Below are positions 1-6,666 of a stretch of DNA of 64,000 nucleotides, piece by piece. The translations under genes were made by a program, and so were the position numbers. The notes under the pieces are model-generated. The model saw only the letters and a program-made list of their open reading frames with translations, made no database searches and was not told the origin of the DNA. The stretch is from Aeromonas schubertii (GTDB lineage Bacteria; Pseudomonadota; Gammaproteobacteria; Enterobacterales; Aeromonadaceae), in contig NZ_CDDB01000028.1 of NCBI RefSeq assembly GCF_000820105.1, positions 1 through 64,000 on the forward strand, written 5' to 3'. Numbering within the stretch: the first letter of the stretch is position 1; each line of letters opens with the position of its first letter.

Positions 1-77
1 GAGGGGGTGGCCCTGAAGAGGGGGGAAATGGCGGGTCACATGGGCATACCATAACCAGAAGGGATGCGTTTGGCAAT

Positions 78-815
78 TTACGGCTCGGGGGCCTGGTAGT
101 CGTATTGGGCCAGGATGCGCCGCAGTGTGCCGTCTCTGTGCATCGACTCCAGGGCGGCGCGCCAGCGGCTCGCCTGGGCTGCGGGGAACTCGGGGTGGGC
201 GGCCAGATAGAGGCTGGTGCGCTGGAGCGTCTCCCCGCGCAGGAGATGGGAGGTGGGAAGCTCGGCCCTGAGCTGGTTGTAGTTAACCGTATTCCAGGCC
301 GCCGCCCAGGCCGAGATACGCCCGAGCGACAATTTCTGGGCGTTGCGTACTTCCTCGGTGGCCAGCTCCAGGGTCACCCCCTCGACTCGGCGCAGCCGGT
401 CGTGGGCGAGGGAGTTGCGTAGCACCCCTATCTTGTGCCCGCGGCGGCGGGCCTCGGCCAGGGTGAGCGGGGTCGGGTGGTGACGGCGGTCGGTGACCAG
501 CACGAATGACTCCTCGAGCAGGGGCACAATCCAGAGAAAGTGCGAGGCACGCTCCTCGCTCCAGGCGGGGGGCAGCAGGAGCACATCTTTGCGATGACGG
601 GCCTGACTGAGTGCCCTGGCAAAGGGGAGTACCTCAATATGGAGTGGCTCACCCAGGCGCCGGGCGGCCTCTTCCAGCACCTCGACGGCCATGCCCGTCG
701 GAGCCCCTTGCTGCGACTTGATCGCGTAAGGGGGCACCTCGGCAGCCAATACCTCGATGGCCAGGGCGGACCCACTGACGAGCAGGGCAAGCAGGGCACA
801 GAGCAGCAGTGGCAT
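78..815 (-). CDS. Periplasmic substrate-binding protein, family 3-like
   Basis: A 245-residue secreted protein resembling the family 3 (amino-acid type) periplasmic binding proteins. Residues 1-19 form a clear signal peptide ending in SALA. The mature part opens with the usual first strand (EVLAAEVPPYAI) and keeps the alternating pattern of the two-lobed fold to a C-terminal helix typical of the family (RDGTLRRILAQYD). No permease or ATPase gene lies beside it, so it may be an orphan sensor-type binding protein rather than part of a transporter. It is last in a minus-strand run behind two alkaline phosphatases, 59 bp after the preceding gene, so co-transcription is possible. The ligand cannot be told from the sequence. 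Confidence 0.72.
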   Translation of the reverse strand: MPLLLCALLALLVSGSALAIEVLAAEVPPYAIKSQQGAPTGMAVEVLEEAARRLGEPLHIEVLPFARALSQARHRKDVLLLPPAWSEERASHFLWIVPLLEESFVLVTDRRHHPTPLTLAEARRRGHKIGVLRNSLAHDRLRRVEGVTLELATEEVRNAQKLSLGRISAWAAAWNTVNYNQLRAELPTSHLLRGETLQRTSLYLAAHPEFPAAQASRWRAALESMHRDGTLRRILAQYDYQAPEP

Positions 816-874
816 AGGGCAGCGGGCCAGAGAGCTAGGGTGAGGGGTGCTCCATCCTCCCCCATGGGCGGGGC

Positions 875-1552
875 TCAGTCAAAGAAATCGCGCAGATCCT
901 GGGTGGGATAGTCGTTAAAGGCCTGCCAGGGGAGCTGTTTGGGAATGGGTTGGCGGGTCAGCGTCATGCGGTAACTGCGCCAGCCATCCAGGCTCCCCGA
1001 CTCCAGCACCAGGGCCACCTGCTCGCGCTCAGACCAGAGCACCCGGGTTCGCTCGTTCCCCTGATGCTGCTCATACCAACGCGCCCCTTCCGGGGCAGGG
1101 TCGTCTTGCGGCGTCATGGTGGTCAGGCTGGCCGGGTCGACCAGGTGGCGCAGGCGTGCCCAGTCGGGTTTGAAGGCGACCTGGCCATACTCCTCGGGGG
1201 GCACCTCCACCACCTGGCGATGCCAGGCGTCGGCGTAGCGCAGCCAGGGGGCGCCCCGGGCGTCCGGGCTTATCCAGCGTGCCGCCATCTGATAGGCGAA
1301 GTGTTTGTGGCCGCTCTGGCCGTCGTGGCGGGCGTGGAAGGCGCGGGCGATGGGCAGCGGGATGAGGCGCTCGCTCCACAGGGTGTCGCCGACGCGCAGC
1401 CAGCGCTCCTGCCAGCGGCTCTCCTTGACGATGCCGTCGGCTGTGGTGGTGCGCACCTCGTAGCTGATGCGGGCGGCCAGGTCTGGGGCGCCTGCCGCCT
1501 GAGTGAAGGGGGCGGCCAGCAGGGCCAGAATCGGGAGGGAGATTCGTTGCAT
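875..1552 (-). CDS. Secreted protein of unknown function
   Basis: A 225-residue protein with a signal peptide (about residues 1-19, ending TQAA). I do not recognise the family. The body is rich in tryptophan and charged residues, has no transmembrane segment after the signal and shows no obvious catalytic motif. The pattern (SYEVRTTTADGIVKESRWQ near the N terminus, then many short strands) suggests a beta-rich periplasmic or envelope protein. It lies 47 bp downstream of an alkaline phosphatase gene and 59 bp upstream of a periplasmic binding protein, all on the minus strand, so it may share their transcript. An AAGAG sequence precedes the ATG. Function inferred only from context: envelope, possibly phosphate-related. 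Confidence 0.6.
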   Translation of the reverse strand: MQRISLPILALLAAPFTQAAGAPDLAARISYEVRTTTADGIVKESRWQERWLRVGDTLWSERLIPLPIARAFHARHDGQSGHKHFAYQMAARWISPDARGAPWLRYADAWHRQVVEVPPEEYGQVAFKPDWARLRHLVDPASLTTMTPQDDPAPEGARWYEQHQGNERTRVLWSEREQVALVLESGSLDGWRSYRMTLTRQPIPKQLPWQAFNDYPTQDLRDFFD

Positions 1553-1599
1553 GGGCTCTTCTCAAGAGAGGCGGGGCAGCGTGGCCGCCCCGCGGGGGA

Positions 1600-2964
1600 T
1601 TAGAGGCCGAGGGCGGCCTTGATCTTGCCAAACACCTGGGTGTTGTCGATGGTGCCCTTGAAGGCGGTGCTGCCGGCGCCCCCCGAAAAGAGCATGACAT
1701 CGCCGCCGCCGTGGGTCTCGGAGTCGAGTCTGACACCGGTCTCCTGCAGGTAGTCATCGGCGGTGACCACCTCGCTGGTCAGCACGGGGCGAGTGTCCGG
1801 GCGGTTCGGGCCGTTGCCAAACACCAGGGTGGTGTAGGGCTTGCCGTCGGCATCCAGGGCCGGGGTGCCGGCCTTGTCCTTGACCAGATCCAGCACAGGG
1901 TTACCCTTGGCCGCGTAGCCGTTGATGGTCATGGTGTGGTCGTGGTCGGCGGTGACCACCACCAGGGTCTCGGTGAGATCCACCTTGGCCAGGGCCGTCT
2001 TGACCGCCTCGTCCAGCGCCACCGCATCGGTCAGTGCCCGCTTGGCGTTGGTGCCGTGCAGGGCGTGGTCGATACGTCCCCCTTCGACCATCAGGAAGAA
2101 GCCCTTGTCGTTGCCGGCCAGCAGGTCGATCGCCTTGGCGGTCATCTCCGAGAGGGACGGTTGGGTCGAGGCCGCGCCTTTGTTTTGTCGATCGAGGTCG
2201 TAATCCAGGTGCGAGGTGGCGCTAAAGAGGCCAAGCACCTTGCCAGCATTCACGCCCGCCAGACTGCTCTTGGTGGTGACGTAGTGATAACCCTGAGCGG
2301 TCAGCTCGGCGGTCAGATCGCGGCCATCGGCGCGCCCCTTCTTGTTGCCGGGACCGTAAGGGGTCCAGTGGTTGGCCCCACCCCCCAGCAGCACGTCGAC
2401 CCCGTCACCGAGCGCCTGGTTAAAGCCCGCGCCCCCCGGTACTGCTTGGGCCGCGATGGCGTAAGCCGCGTCACGGTGGCAGATGTGGGCATAGGTGGCG
2501 GCCGGGGTCGCGTGGGTCAGCTCAGTGGTGGTGACGGCACCGACTGACTTGCCAGCAGCCTTGGCCAGCTCGAGCAGGTTGGGTACCGCAGTGCCGTTAT
2601 CGCCGGTGCAGTTGTTGATGCTCTTGTTGCCGTTGGCATCCTTGCCCGGCGCCACCGCCTGGGTGTCGCTGCTCATGCCGATCACCTCGTTGTTCATCTT
2701 GACGCCTGTGGTGTAGGCGGCCATGGAGGGTGCCGAGTCGGTGGTCTGGGCATCGTGGGAGAAGGTCTTGACGCGCGCCGCGTAGGGCAGCTTCATCATC
2801 TCCAGGTTGCCCTCTTCCCCCACCTTGTAGAGGCGGGTGGCGGTGAGGACGGTGGGGCCCATGCCATCGCCGATAAAGAGGATGACGTTTTTGGCCGGGG
2901 CGGCCTGGGTGGCGCCACTGGCGAGCGCCAGGCCGAGGACGGCGGCGAGAGTGTGCTTGTTCAT
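1600..2964 (-). CDS. Alkaline phosphatase, secreted
   Basis: Alkaline phosphatase of 454 residues that hydrolyses phosphomonoesters in the periplasm. The signal peptide covers about residues 1-21. The first metal aspartate is in FIGDGMG (D33). The nucleophile is in the family motif DSA (D76-S77-A78). The later metal motifs VEGGRIDHALH, ADHDHT and ETHGG are all present, so the enzyme should be active. An in-frame extension reaches upstream to 3210, but the start at 2964 is chosen because it begins the signal peptide and follows an AAGGAG site. That site overlaps the TAA stop of the upstream phosphatase, so the two genes are 10 bp apart and almost certainly one operon. It is a diverged paralogue of that neighbour. 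Confidence 0.92.
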   Translation of the reverse strand: MNKHTLAAVLGLALASGATQAAPAKNVILFIGDGMGPTVLTATRLYKVGEEGNLEMMKLPYAARVKTFSHDAQTTDSAPSMAAYTTGVKMNNEVIGMSSDTQAVAPGKDANGNKSINNCTGDNGTAVPNLLELAKAAGKSVGAVTTTELTHATPAATYAHICHRDAAYAIAAQAVPGGAGFNQALGDGVDVLLGGGANHWTPYGPGNKKGRADGRDLTAELTAQGYHYVTTKSSLAGVNAGKVLGLFSATSHLDYDLDRQNKGAASTQPSLSEMTAKAIDLLAGNDKGFFLMVEGGRIDHALHGTNAKRALTDAVALDEAVKTALAKVDLTETLVVVTADHDHTMTINGYAAKGNPVLDLVKDKAGTPALDADGKPYTTLVFGNGPNRPDTRPVLTSEVVTADDYLQETGVRLDSETHGGGDVMLFSGGAGSTAFKGTIDNTQVFGKIKAALGL

Positions 2965-2974
2965 GGTGTGCTCC

Positions 2975-4351
2975 TTACAGCTCGGCGGCGGCCTTGACGA
3001 CGTTGAAGACGGCGGTGTTGTCCATGGATCCGTGGAAGCCCTCGGCCCCGTGGCCCATGGCTCCGAGGAAGACGTCGGTGCCACCGTGGGTCTCTTCACC
3101 GGCCACGTCGCTGATGCGCACGACCGCCTCCTGGGCGTAGTCATCGGCGCTGACGGTGGCCTCGTCCAGGCTCTGGCGCGGCCCCTCGACCCGGTTGTGG
3201 CCGTTGCCAAAGCCGATGATGGTGTAGGGGTTGCCCTCTTTGTCGAGGGTCGGGTTGCCGTCCCCGTAGTTCTTCACCAGTCCCAGTACGCCTGGGTTAG
3301 TGGCGGTGGTCTTGCCGGTGCGTTTGGCATAGCCGTTCAGCACCAGGGTGTGGTCATGGTCGGCGGTCACCACGATGAGGGTGTTCTTGAGCTCGGGATC
3401 GCTCTTTTTCACCTCGTCGATGGCGGCCTGGATGGCGTCGTTGAAGGCCACGGTGTCGACCAGGGCGCGTTTGGCGTTGGTGTCGTGCAGGGCGTGATCG
3501 ATGCGCCCCCCCTCGACCATCAGGAAGTAGCCGCGCTTGTTTTGCTTCAGGTGCTTGAGGGCGCTTACTGTCATCTCGGAGAGCGACGGCTCGCCGCCTT
3601 TGCGATCGAGCTCGTAGTTCATGTGGCTGCTGCCAAACAGCCCCAGCAACTTCTTGTCGGTGGAGGCCGCGGCCAGCTCGCTTTCGCTGCTCACAAACTG
3701 ATAGCCCTGAGCCTGCATCTCGCTGATGAGGTTGCGTCCGTCGCTGCGTTTGCCCTTCTGGTCGCCGGGCAGGAAGTGGCGGCTGCCACCCCCCAACACC
3801 ACATCGACCCCGTCACCGAGGGCGCCGTTGAAACCAGCCCCGCCCGGCACCAGTTGGGCGGCGATGTCGTTTTCCAGATCCCGGTTGCAGATATGGGCAT
3901 AGGTGGCGGCCGGAGTGGCGTGGGTGATGCGGGTGGTGGTGACCACGCCGGTGGCGCGCCCTGCCTGCTTGGCCAGCTCGAGCAGGGTGGTGGCCCGCTT
4001 GCCGGCACTCTTGCTGCAATCACTCTCGTAGGTGGCATCCCCGTCCATGGAGATGACGCCGTTGTTGCTCTTGACCCCGGTCATGTAGGCGGACATGGAG
4101 GGGGCAGAGTCGGTCACCTGGGCATCGTGGGAGAAGGTCTTGATAAAGGCACTCTGGGGCAGGGTGTCGATGGTGAGGCTGCCCTCTTCACCAACGCTGT
4201 AGATGCGTGAGGCAGTCAGGGTATTGATGCCCATGCCATCACCGAGAAAGAAGATCACGTTCTTGGCGACGGGGGTGGAATCGTTCGTGGAGTTGCACCC
4301 GGCTGCCAGGGCGGCGCCGATAAGCAGTGCAAGTCCTGCCACTTTTTTCAT
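2975..4351 (-). CDS. Alkaline phosphatase, predicted lipoprotein
   Basis: Second alkaline phosphatase, 458 residues, paralogous to the next gene. It begins with a lipoprotein signal: lipobox LAAGC with the cysteine at residue 19, so it is predicted to be membrane-anchored where its paralogue is soluble. The metal and nucleophile motifs FLGDGMG, TDSAPSM, VEGGRIDHALH, ADHDHT and ETHGG are intact. A GTG lies three codons upstream, at 4360, but ATG 4351 has the better-spaced AAGGAG and is preferred. It heads a minus-strand run of up to four genes, and a PHO-box-like repeat lies about 70 bp upstream, consistent with induction by phosphate starvation. Substrate preference is unknown. Confidence 0.92.
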   Translation of the reverse strand: MKKVAGLALLIGAALAAGCNSTNDSTPVAKNVIFFLGDGMGINTLTASRIYSVGEEGSLTIDTLPQSAFIKTFSHDAQVTDSAPSMSAYMTGVKSNNGVISMDGDATYESDCSKSAGKRATTLLELAKQAGRATGVVTTTRITHATPAATYAHICNRDLENDIAAQLVPGGAGFNGALGDGVDVVLGGGSRHFLPGDQKGKRSDGRNLISEMQAQGYQFVSSESELAAASTDKKLLGLFGSSHMNYELDRKGGEPSLSEMTVSALKHLKQNKRGYFLMVEGGRIDHALHDTNAKRALVDTVAFNDAIQAAIDEVKKSDPELKNTLIVVTADHDHTLVLNGYAKRTGKTTATNPGVLGLVKNYGDGNPTLDKEGNPYTIIGFGNGHNRVEGPRQSLDEATVSADDYAQEAVVRISDVAGEETHGGTDVFLGAMGHGAEGFHGSMDNTAVFNVVKAAAEL

Positions 4352-4418
4352 TGCTGTCACTCCTTGTTAAGACTGCCGGCAGGGTAGAGGGGCTCTGTTT
4401 CGGTTCTGTGTAAAACAG

Positions 4419-4436
4419 GTGACAGAATGATGAAAA
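4419..4436 (-). promoter_or_regulatory. Candidate PHO box for the alkaline phosphatase genes
   Basis: Read on the minus strand, TTTTCAT-CATT-CTGTCAC: two heptamers separated by four bases, close to the PhoB consensus CTGTCAT-N4-CTGTCAY (5 of 7 and 7 of 7). A third, weaker heptamer (TTTACAC) follows with the same 11-bp phase. No good -10 hexamer sits at the standard distance, so the call rests on the repeat and on the genes downstream. Confidence 0.4.
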
Positions 4437-4553
4437 TAGTTGTGGGGCAGGGAGTTAGCAAAAGGGTAGGGGGGAGGGAAGCGCGGCGCTTTTGGTCGTT
4501 GACGATTTGGTTTAGACTGCGCGCTTCCATCTTGAAGAGTTCTCTTGTACAGC

Positions 4554-5006
4554 ATGAATACGCCCAGTTACGAAATGGTGATGCGCTGGCTGCAGGCCGC
4601 CCGCATCGAGCACTACATCTGCGATCAGTGCCACGGCATTCATATCGTCTCCCTGCAGTCGGTGGACGGGGTTCAGGAGAGCCGCATCTTCGTCGAGGAG
4701 GAGGGGCTGCTCTTCTCCACCGAGCTGGAGCTGCGTCCGTCGGCCCTGCTGGCGGTGGTCTCGGATCTGGGGCGCCTCAATATGCAGTACCCCTCCCTGA
4801 AGGTTTTCGTCGATGTAACCGACGACAGTCTGCCTCGTCTGGTGGTGGGGCACACCGTCTTCACCAAAGCCGGTCTCTCGGTCGAGCAGTTCCTGCTGTT
4901 TGTCAACAGCACCGTCTCGGCCACCCACGAAGTGATCGCCGAGTGCGAGCGCGAGGCCTACCTCAACCTGCCCGAGATCCAGGTCGGCAGCTCGCCGGTA
5001 CACTAA
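4554..5006 (+). CDS. ybjN: YbjN family protein
   Basis: A 150-residue cytosolic protein matching enterobacterial YbjN along its length: the CDQCHGIHI segment near the N terminus (CDNC in E. coli), ELRPSALL and the DDSLPRLVV stretch. In E. coli YbjN has been linked to motility, stress tolerance and colanic acid expression, but its biochemical role is unknown. The CxxC near residue 25 is shared with the enterobacterial protein. Two starts are possible: ATG 4554, used here, or TTG 4545, which lies at better distance from the GAAGAG at 4534-4539. It is transcribed divergently from the alkaline phosphatases and is followed by the tRNA-Ser locus. Confidence 0.85.
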   Translation: MNTPSYEMVMRWLQAARIEHYICDQCHGIHIVSLQSVDGVQESRIFVEEEGLLFSTELELRPSALLAVVSDLGRLNMQYPSLKVFVDVTDDSLPRLVVGHTVFTKAGLSVEQFLLFVNSTVSATHEVIAECEREAYLNLPEIQVGSSPVH

Positions 5007-5039
5007 TTGCGCAAACAGACCGATTCATTCAGAAATCGG

Positions 5040-5076
5040 TTGACGGTGAGGGGCGATGATTCTAAAGTACGCCCCG
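5040..5076 (+). promoter_or_regulatory. Probable tRNA-Ser promoter with GC-rich discriminator
   Basis: TTGACG (5040-5045), a 17-bp spacer and TAAAGT (5063-5068), followed by a GC-rich discriminator (ACGCCCCG) of the type found at stringently controlled stable-RNA promoters. It is the only good sigma70 match between ybjN and the tRNA. It lies before the 97-bp repeats, so the primary transcript would carry both repeats in its 5' leader. Confidence 0.6.
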
Positions 5077-5106
5077 TTCCGACGCACAGCGCGGTGCAAA
5101 AAATTT

Positions 5107-5300
5107 GGTGAGGTGTCCGAGTGGCTGCCCGTCGACGAAGTCGACATGAAAAGCACGCAGAGCGTGCTCCGCACAGCCAGCAAACATTAAGCTGACAAAA
5201 TTTGGTGAGGTGTCCGAGTGGCTGCCCGTCGACGAAGTCGATATGAAAAGCACGCATAGCGTGCTCCGCACAGCCAGCAAACATTAAGCTGACAAAATTT
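5107..5300 (+). repeat. Two 97-bp tandem repeats starting with the tRNA-Ser 5' end
   Basis: Units at 5107-5203 and 5204-5300 are nearly identical (about two differences). Each starts with the first 21 nt of the tRNA-Ser gene and then leaves tRNA sequence. The remainder contains two small inverted repeats (GTCGACGAAGTCGAC and AGCACGC/GCGTGCT) and ends with GCTGACAAAATTT, which also directly precedes the real tRNA at 5301. The genuine gene therefore sits where a third unit would begin, in exact 97-bp phase. Confidence 0.9.
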
Positions 5301-5388
5301 GGTGAGGTGTCCGAGTGGCTGAAGGAGCACGCCTGGAAAGTGTGTATACGGCAACGTATCGAGGGTTCGAATCCCTCCCTCACCGCCA
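5301..5388 (+). tRNA. tRNA-Ser(GGA)
   Basis: An 88-nt class II tRNA gene, almost identical to E. coli tRNA-Ser(GGA). The acceptor GGTGAGG pairs with CCTCACC, followed by G73 and an encoded CCA at 5386-5388. The anticodon GGA is at 5335-5337 (reads UCC and UCU). There is a long variable arm (GTGTATACGGCAACGTATC region) and the T-loop GGTTCGAATCC. In E. coli the equivalent gene, serW, lies between clpA and infA; here that gap has no tRNA, and this copy stands alone between ybjN and the R-M operon. Upstream and downstream tandem repeats duplicate its two ends. Confidence 0.97.
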
Positions 5389-5736
5389 AATTCGAAAGGG
5401 TCCACTCAGGTGGGCCCTTCTTCGTTTCTTGCCCTGGGCCCGCGAGGGAGGGTGAGAAGCCTCGACGGGTTCGAGCGGAGCAGCTCTGCTGCGACGAACG
5501 TCCGAAGGACGCCCCGAAGGGGTGAGCCGCCCTGGCGGCGAATCATCCCTCCCTCACCGCCAAATTCGAAAGGGTCCACTCAGGTGGGCCCTTCTTCGTT
5601 TCTTGCCCCGGGCCCGCGAGGGAGGGTGAGAAGCCTCGGCGGGTTCGAGCGGAGCAGCTCTGCTGCGACGAACGTCCGAAGGACGCCCCGAAGGGGTGAG
5701 CCGCCCTGGCGGCGAATCATCCCTCCCTCACCGCCA
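5389..5736 (+). repeat. Two 174-bp tandem repeats ending with the tRNA-Ser 3' end
   Basis: Downstream of the tRNA, a 174-bp unit occurs twice and differs at about two positions. Each unit ends with an exact copy of the last 18 nt of the tRNA, including CCA (5545-5562 and 5719-5736). Each also holds a terminator-like hairpin (AGGGTCCAC/GTGGGCCCT, near 5396-5420 and 5570-5594) and a GAGGGAGGG tract that can pair with the CCCTCCCTC of the tRNA 3' end. The architecture parallels the 178-bp repeats after E. coli tyrT, which yield rtT RNA. Because 174 is a multiple of three, an arginine-rich frame stays open through both units; I do not call it a gene. Confidence 0.9.
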
Positions 5737-5739
5737 AAT

Positions 5740-5779
5740 AAAACAAAAGGGCCTGTCGAAAGACAGGCCTTTTTGTTTT
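5740..5779. terminator. Strong terminator closing the tRNA-Ser locus
   Basis: An 18-bp inverted repeat (5740-5757 with 5762-5779) with one G-T mismatch, a GAAA loop and A/T-rich outer arms ending TTTTTGTTTT. It starts four bases after the last copy of the tRNA 3' end. The symmetric A and T tracts would let it also stop minus-strand transcription from the R-M operon, whose last gene ends at 5871. Confidence 0.85.
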
Positions 5780-5870
5780 ATCCGGTGACTAATCAGTCAA
5801 AAAGTACTTCTCTGAACAGCACTGAGGCAAGGGGGCTTGCCGGGTTATGGGTGACTGACGAGCAGATAAC

Positions 5871-6662
5871 TCAGGTCAACAAGCGGTTAGCCATGCCATC
5901 CAGCTTCGCTTTGGTCTTTTCCCAACCGGGCATCACCTGACCCATCAGCCGGTAAAAGTGCTCGCTGTGGTTGTGCTCGGCAATATGGCAGAGCTCGTGC
6001 AGGATCACGTAATCGATACACTCGCGGGGTGCTTTGACCAGATGCGGGTTAAGCGTGATCCGGCCATTGGGGGAACAACTACCCCACTGGGTCTGCATGG
6101 TCAGGATGCGCAGTGGCGGACGCTCGGTGACCCAGATGGCCTGATCGAGCATGGCATTGAGTCGTCTGGCAAACACCTCCCTGGCACGAGCCTTGTACCA
6201 GTCAGCGAGCAGTGCCTGGACTTTCTCGGCTCTCTTTGCGCTATCAGTGACTAGGCTCCTGACCGACACCTCCAACTTGCCACGCAGCATTTTGACCCCC
6301 TGCACAGCATCAGGTGCCGCTATCACCTTGAGCAGGTACTGCTTGCCGAGGTAATAATGACTTTCCCCACTGATGTACTGGCGTGGGGTGACGTGCTCCA
6401 ACTGCTGGCGAAAGTCGCGTAACTGTTCGTAGATCCAGCGTCCGCGCTGCTTGACCGCTGCGAGAACCGCATCATCAGCCGCCTCACGCGGGGCCGAGAC
6501 CACGACGCGGCAATCGGGTTGCACCTTGATAAGCACCTTGCCGCTAGCCTGTCTCCGTTGCACCCGCTCGAAGGCGATCAGCTCATCGCCGTAGCGAAAG
6601 CGAAAGGATGGAGCTGGCGCCTGGGGCTCGGCATCACCCTTGGCCCGAATAGGCACATTCAT
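5871..6662 (-). CDS. YgjP-like (WLM/M48-type) metallopeptidase
   Basis: A 263-residue protein with the zinc peptidase signature HELCH at residues 222-226, followed by HNHSEHFYRLM, in which the downstream His/Glu supplies the third zinc ligand in YgjP/SprT-type domains. The N-terminal half (RRQASGKVLIKVQPDCRVVVSAP) is the beta-rich part typical of YgjP (DUF45) proteins. ATG 6662 is chosen over GTG 6677 because it follows a GGAG and lies four bases after the hsdR stop codon, so translation is probably coupled to hsdR. YgjP-type genes are often found next to hsdR; whether they process HsdR or act in a separate response is not known. Confidence 0.87.
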   Translation of the reverse strand: MNVPIRAKGDAEPQAPAPSFRFRYGDELIAFERVQRRQASGKVLIKVQPDCRVVVSAPREAADDAVLAAVKQRGRWIYEQLRDFRQQLEHVTPRQYISGESHYYLGKQYLLKVIAAPDAVQGVKMLRGKLEVSVRSLVTDSAKRAEKVQALLADWYKARAREVFARRLNAMLDQAIWVTERPPLRILTMQTQWGSCSPNGRITLNPHLVKAPRECIDYVILHELCHIAEHNHSEHFYRLMGQVMPGWEKTKAKLDGMANRLLT

Positions 6663-6666
6663 CTGA

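Noticed and set aside
2837..4210. A 457-codon plus-strand frame opposite the alkaline phosphatase
   Set aside because: It mirrors the repeated sequence of the phosphatase genes on the other strand and has low-complexity, non-protein-like composition.
5062..5405. Several overlapping minus-strand frames around the tRNA-Ser
   Set aside because: They read the 97-bp repeat and the tRNA backwards, so their internal repetition reflects the DNA repeat and not protein structure.
5545..5736. Copies of the tRNA 3' end read as att sites of an integrated island
   Set aside because: No integrase gene lies in the window, the copies are part of a homogeneous 174-bp tandem repeat, and no matching copy occurs beyond the R-M operon. 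A tRNA-repeat explanation fits better.
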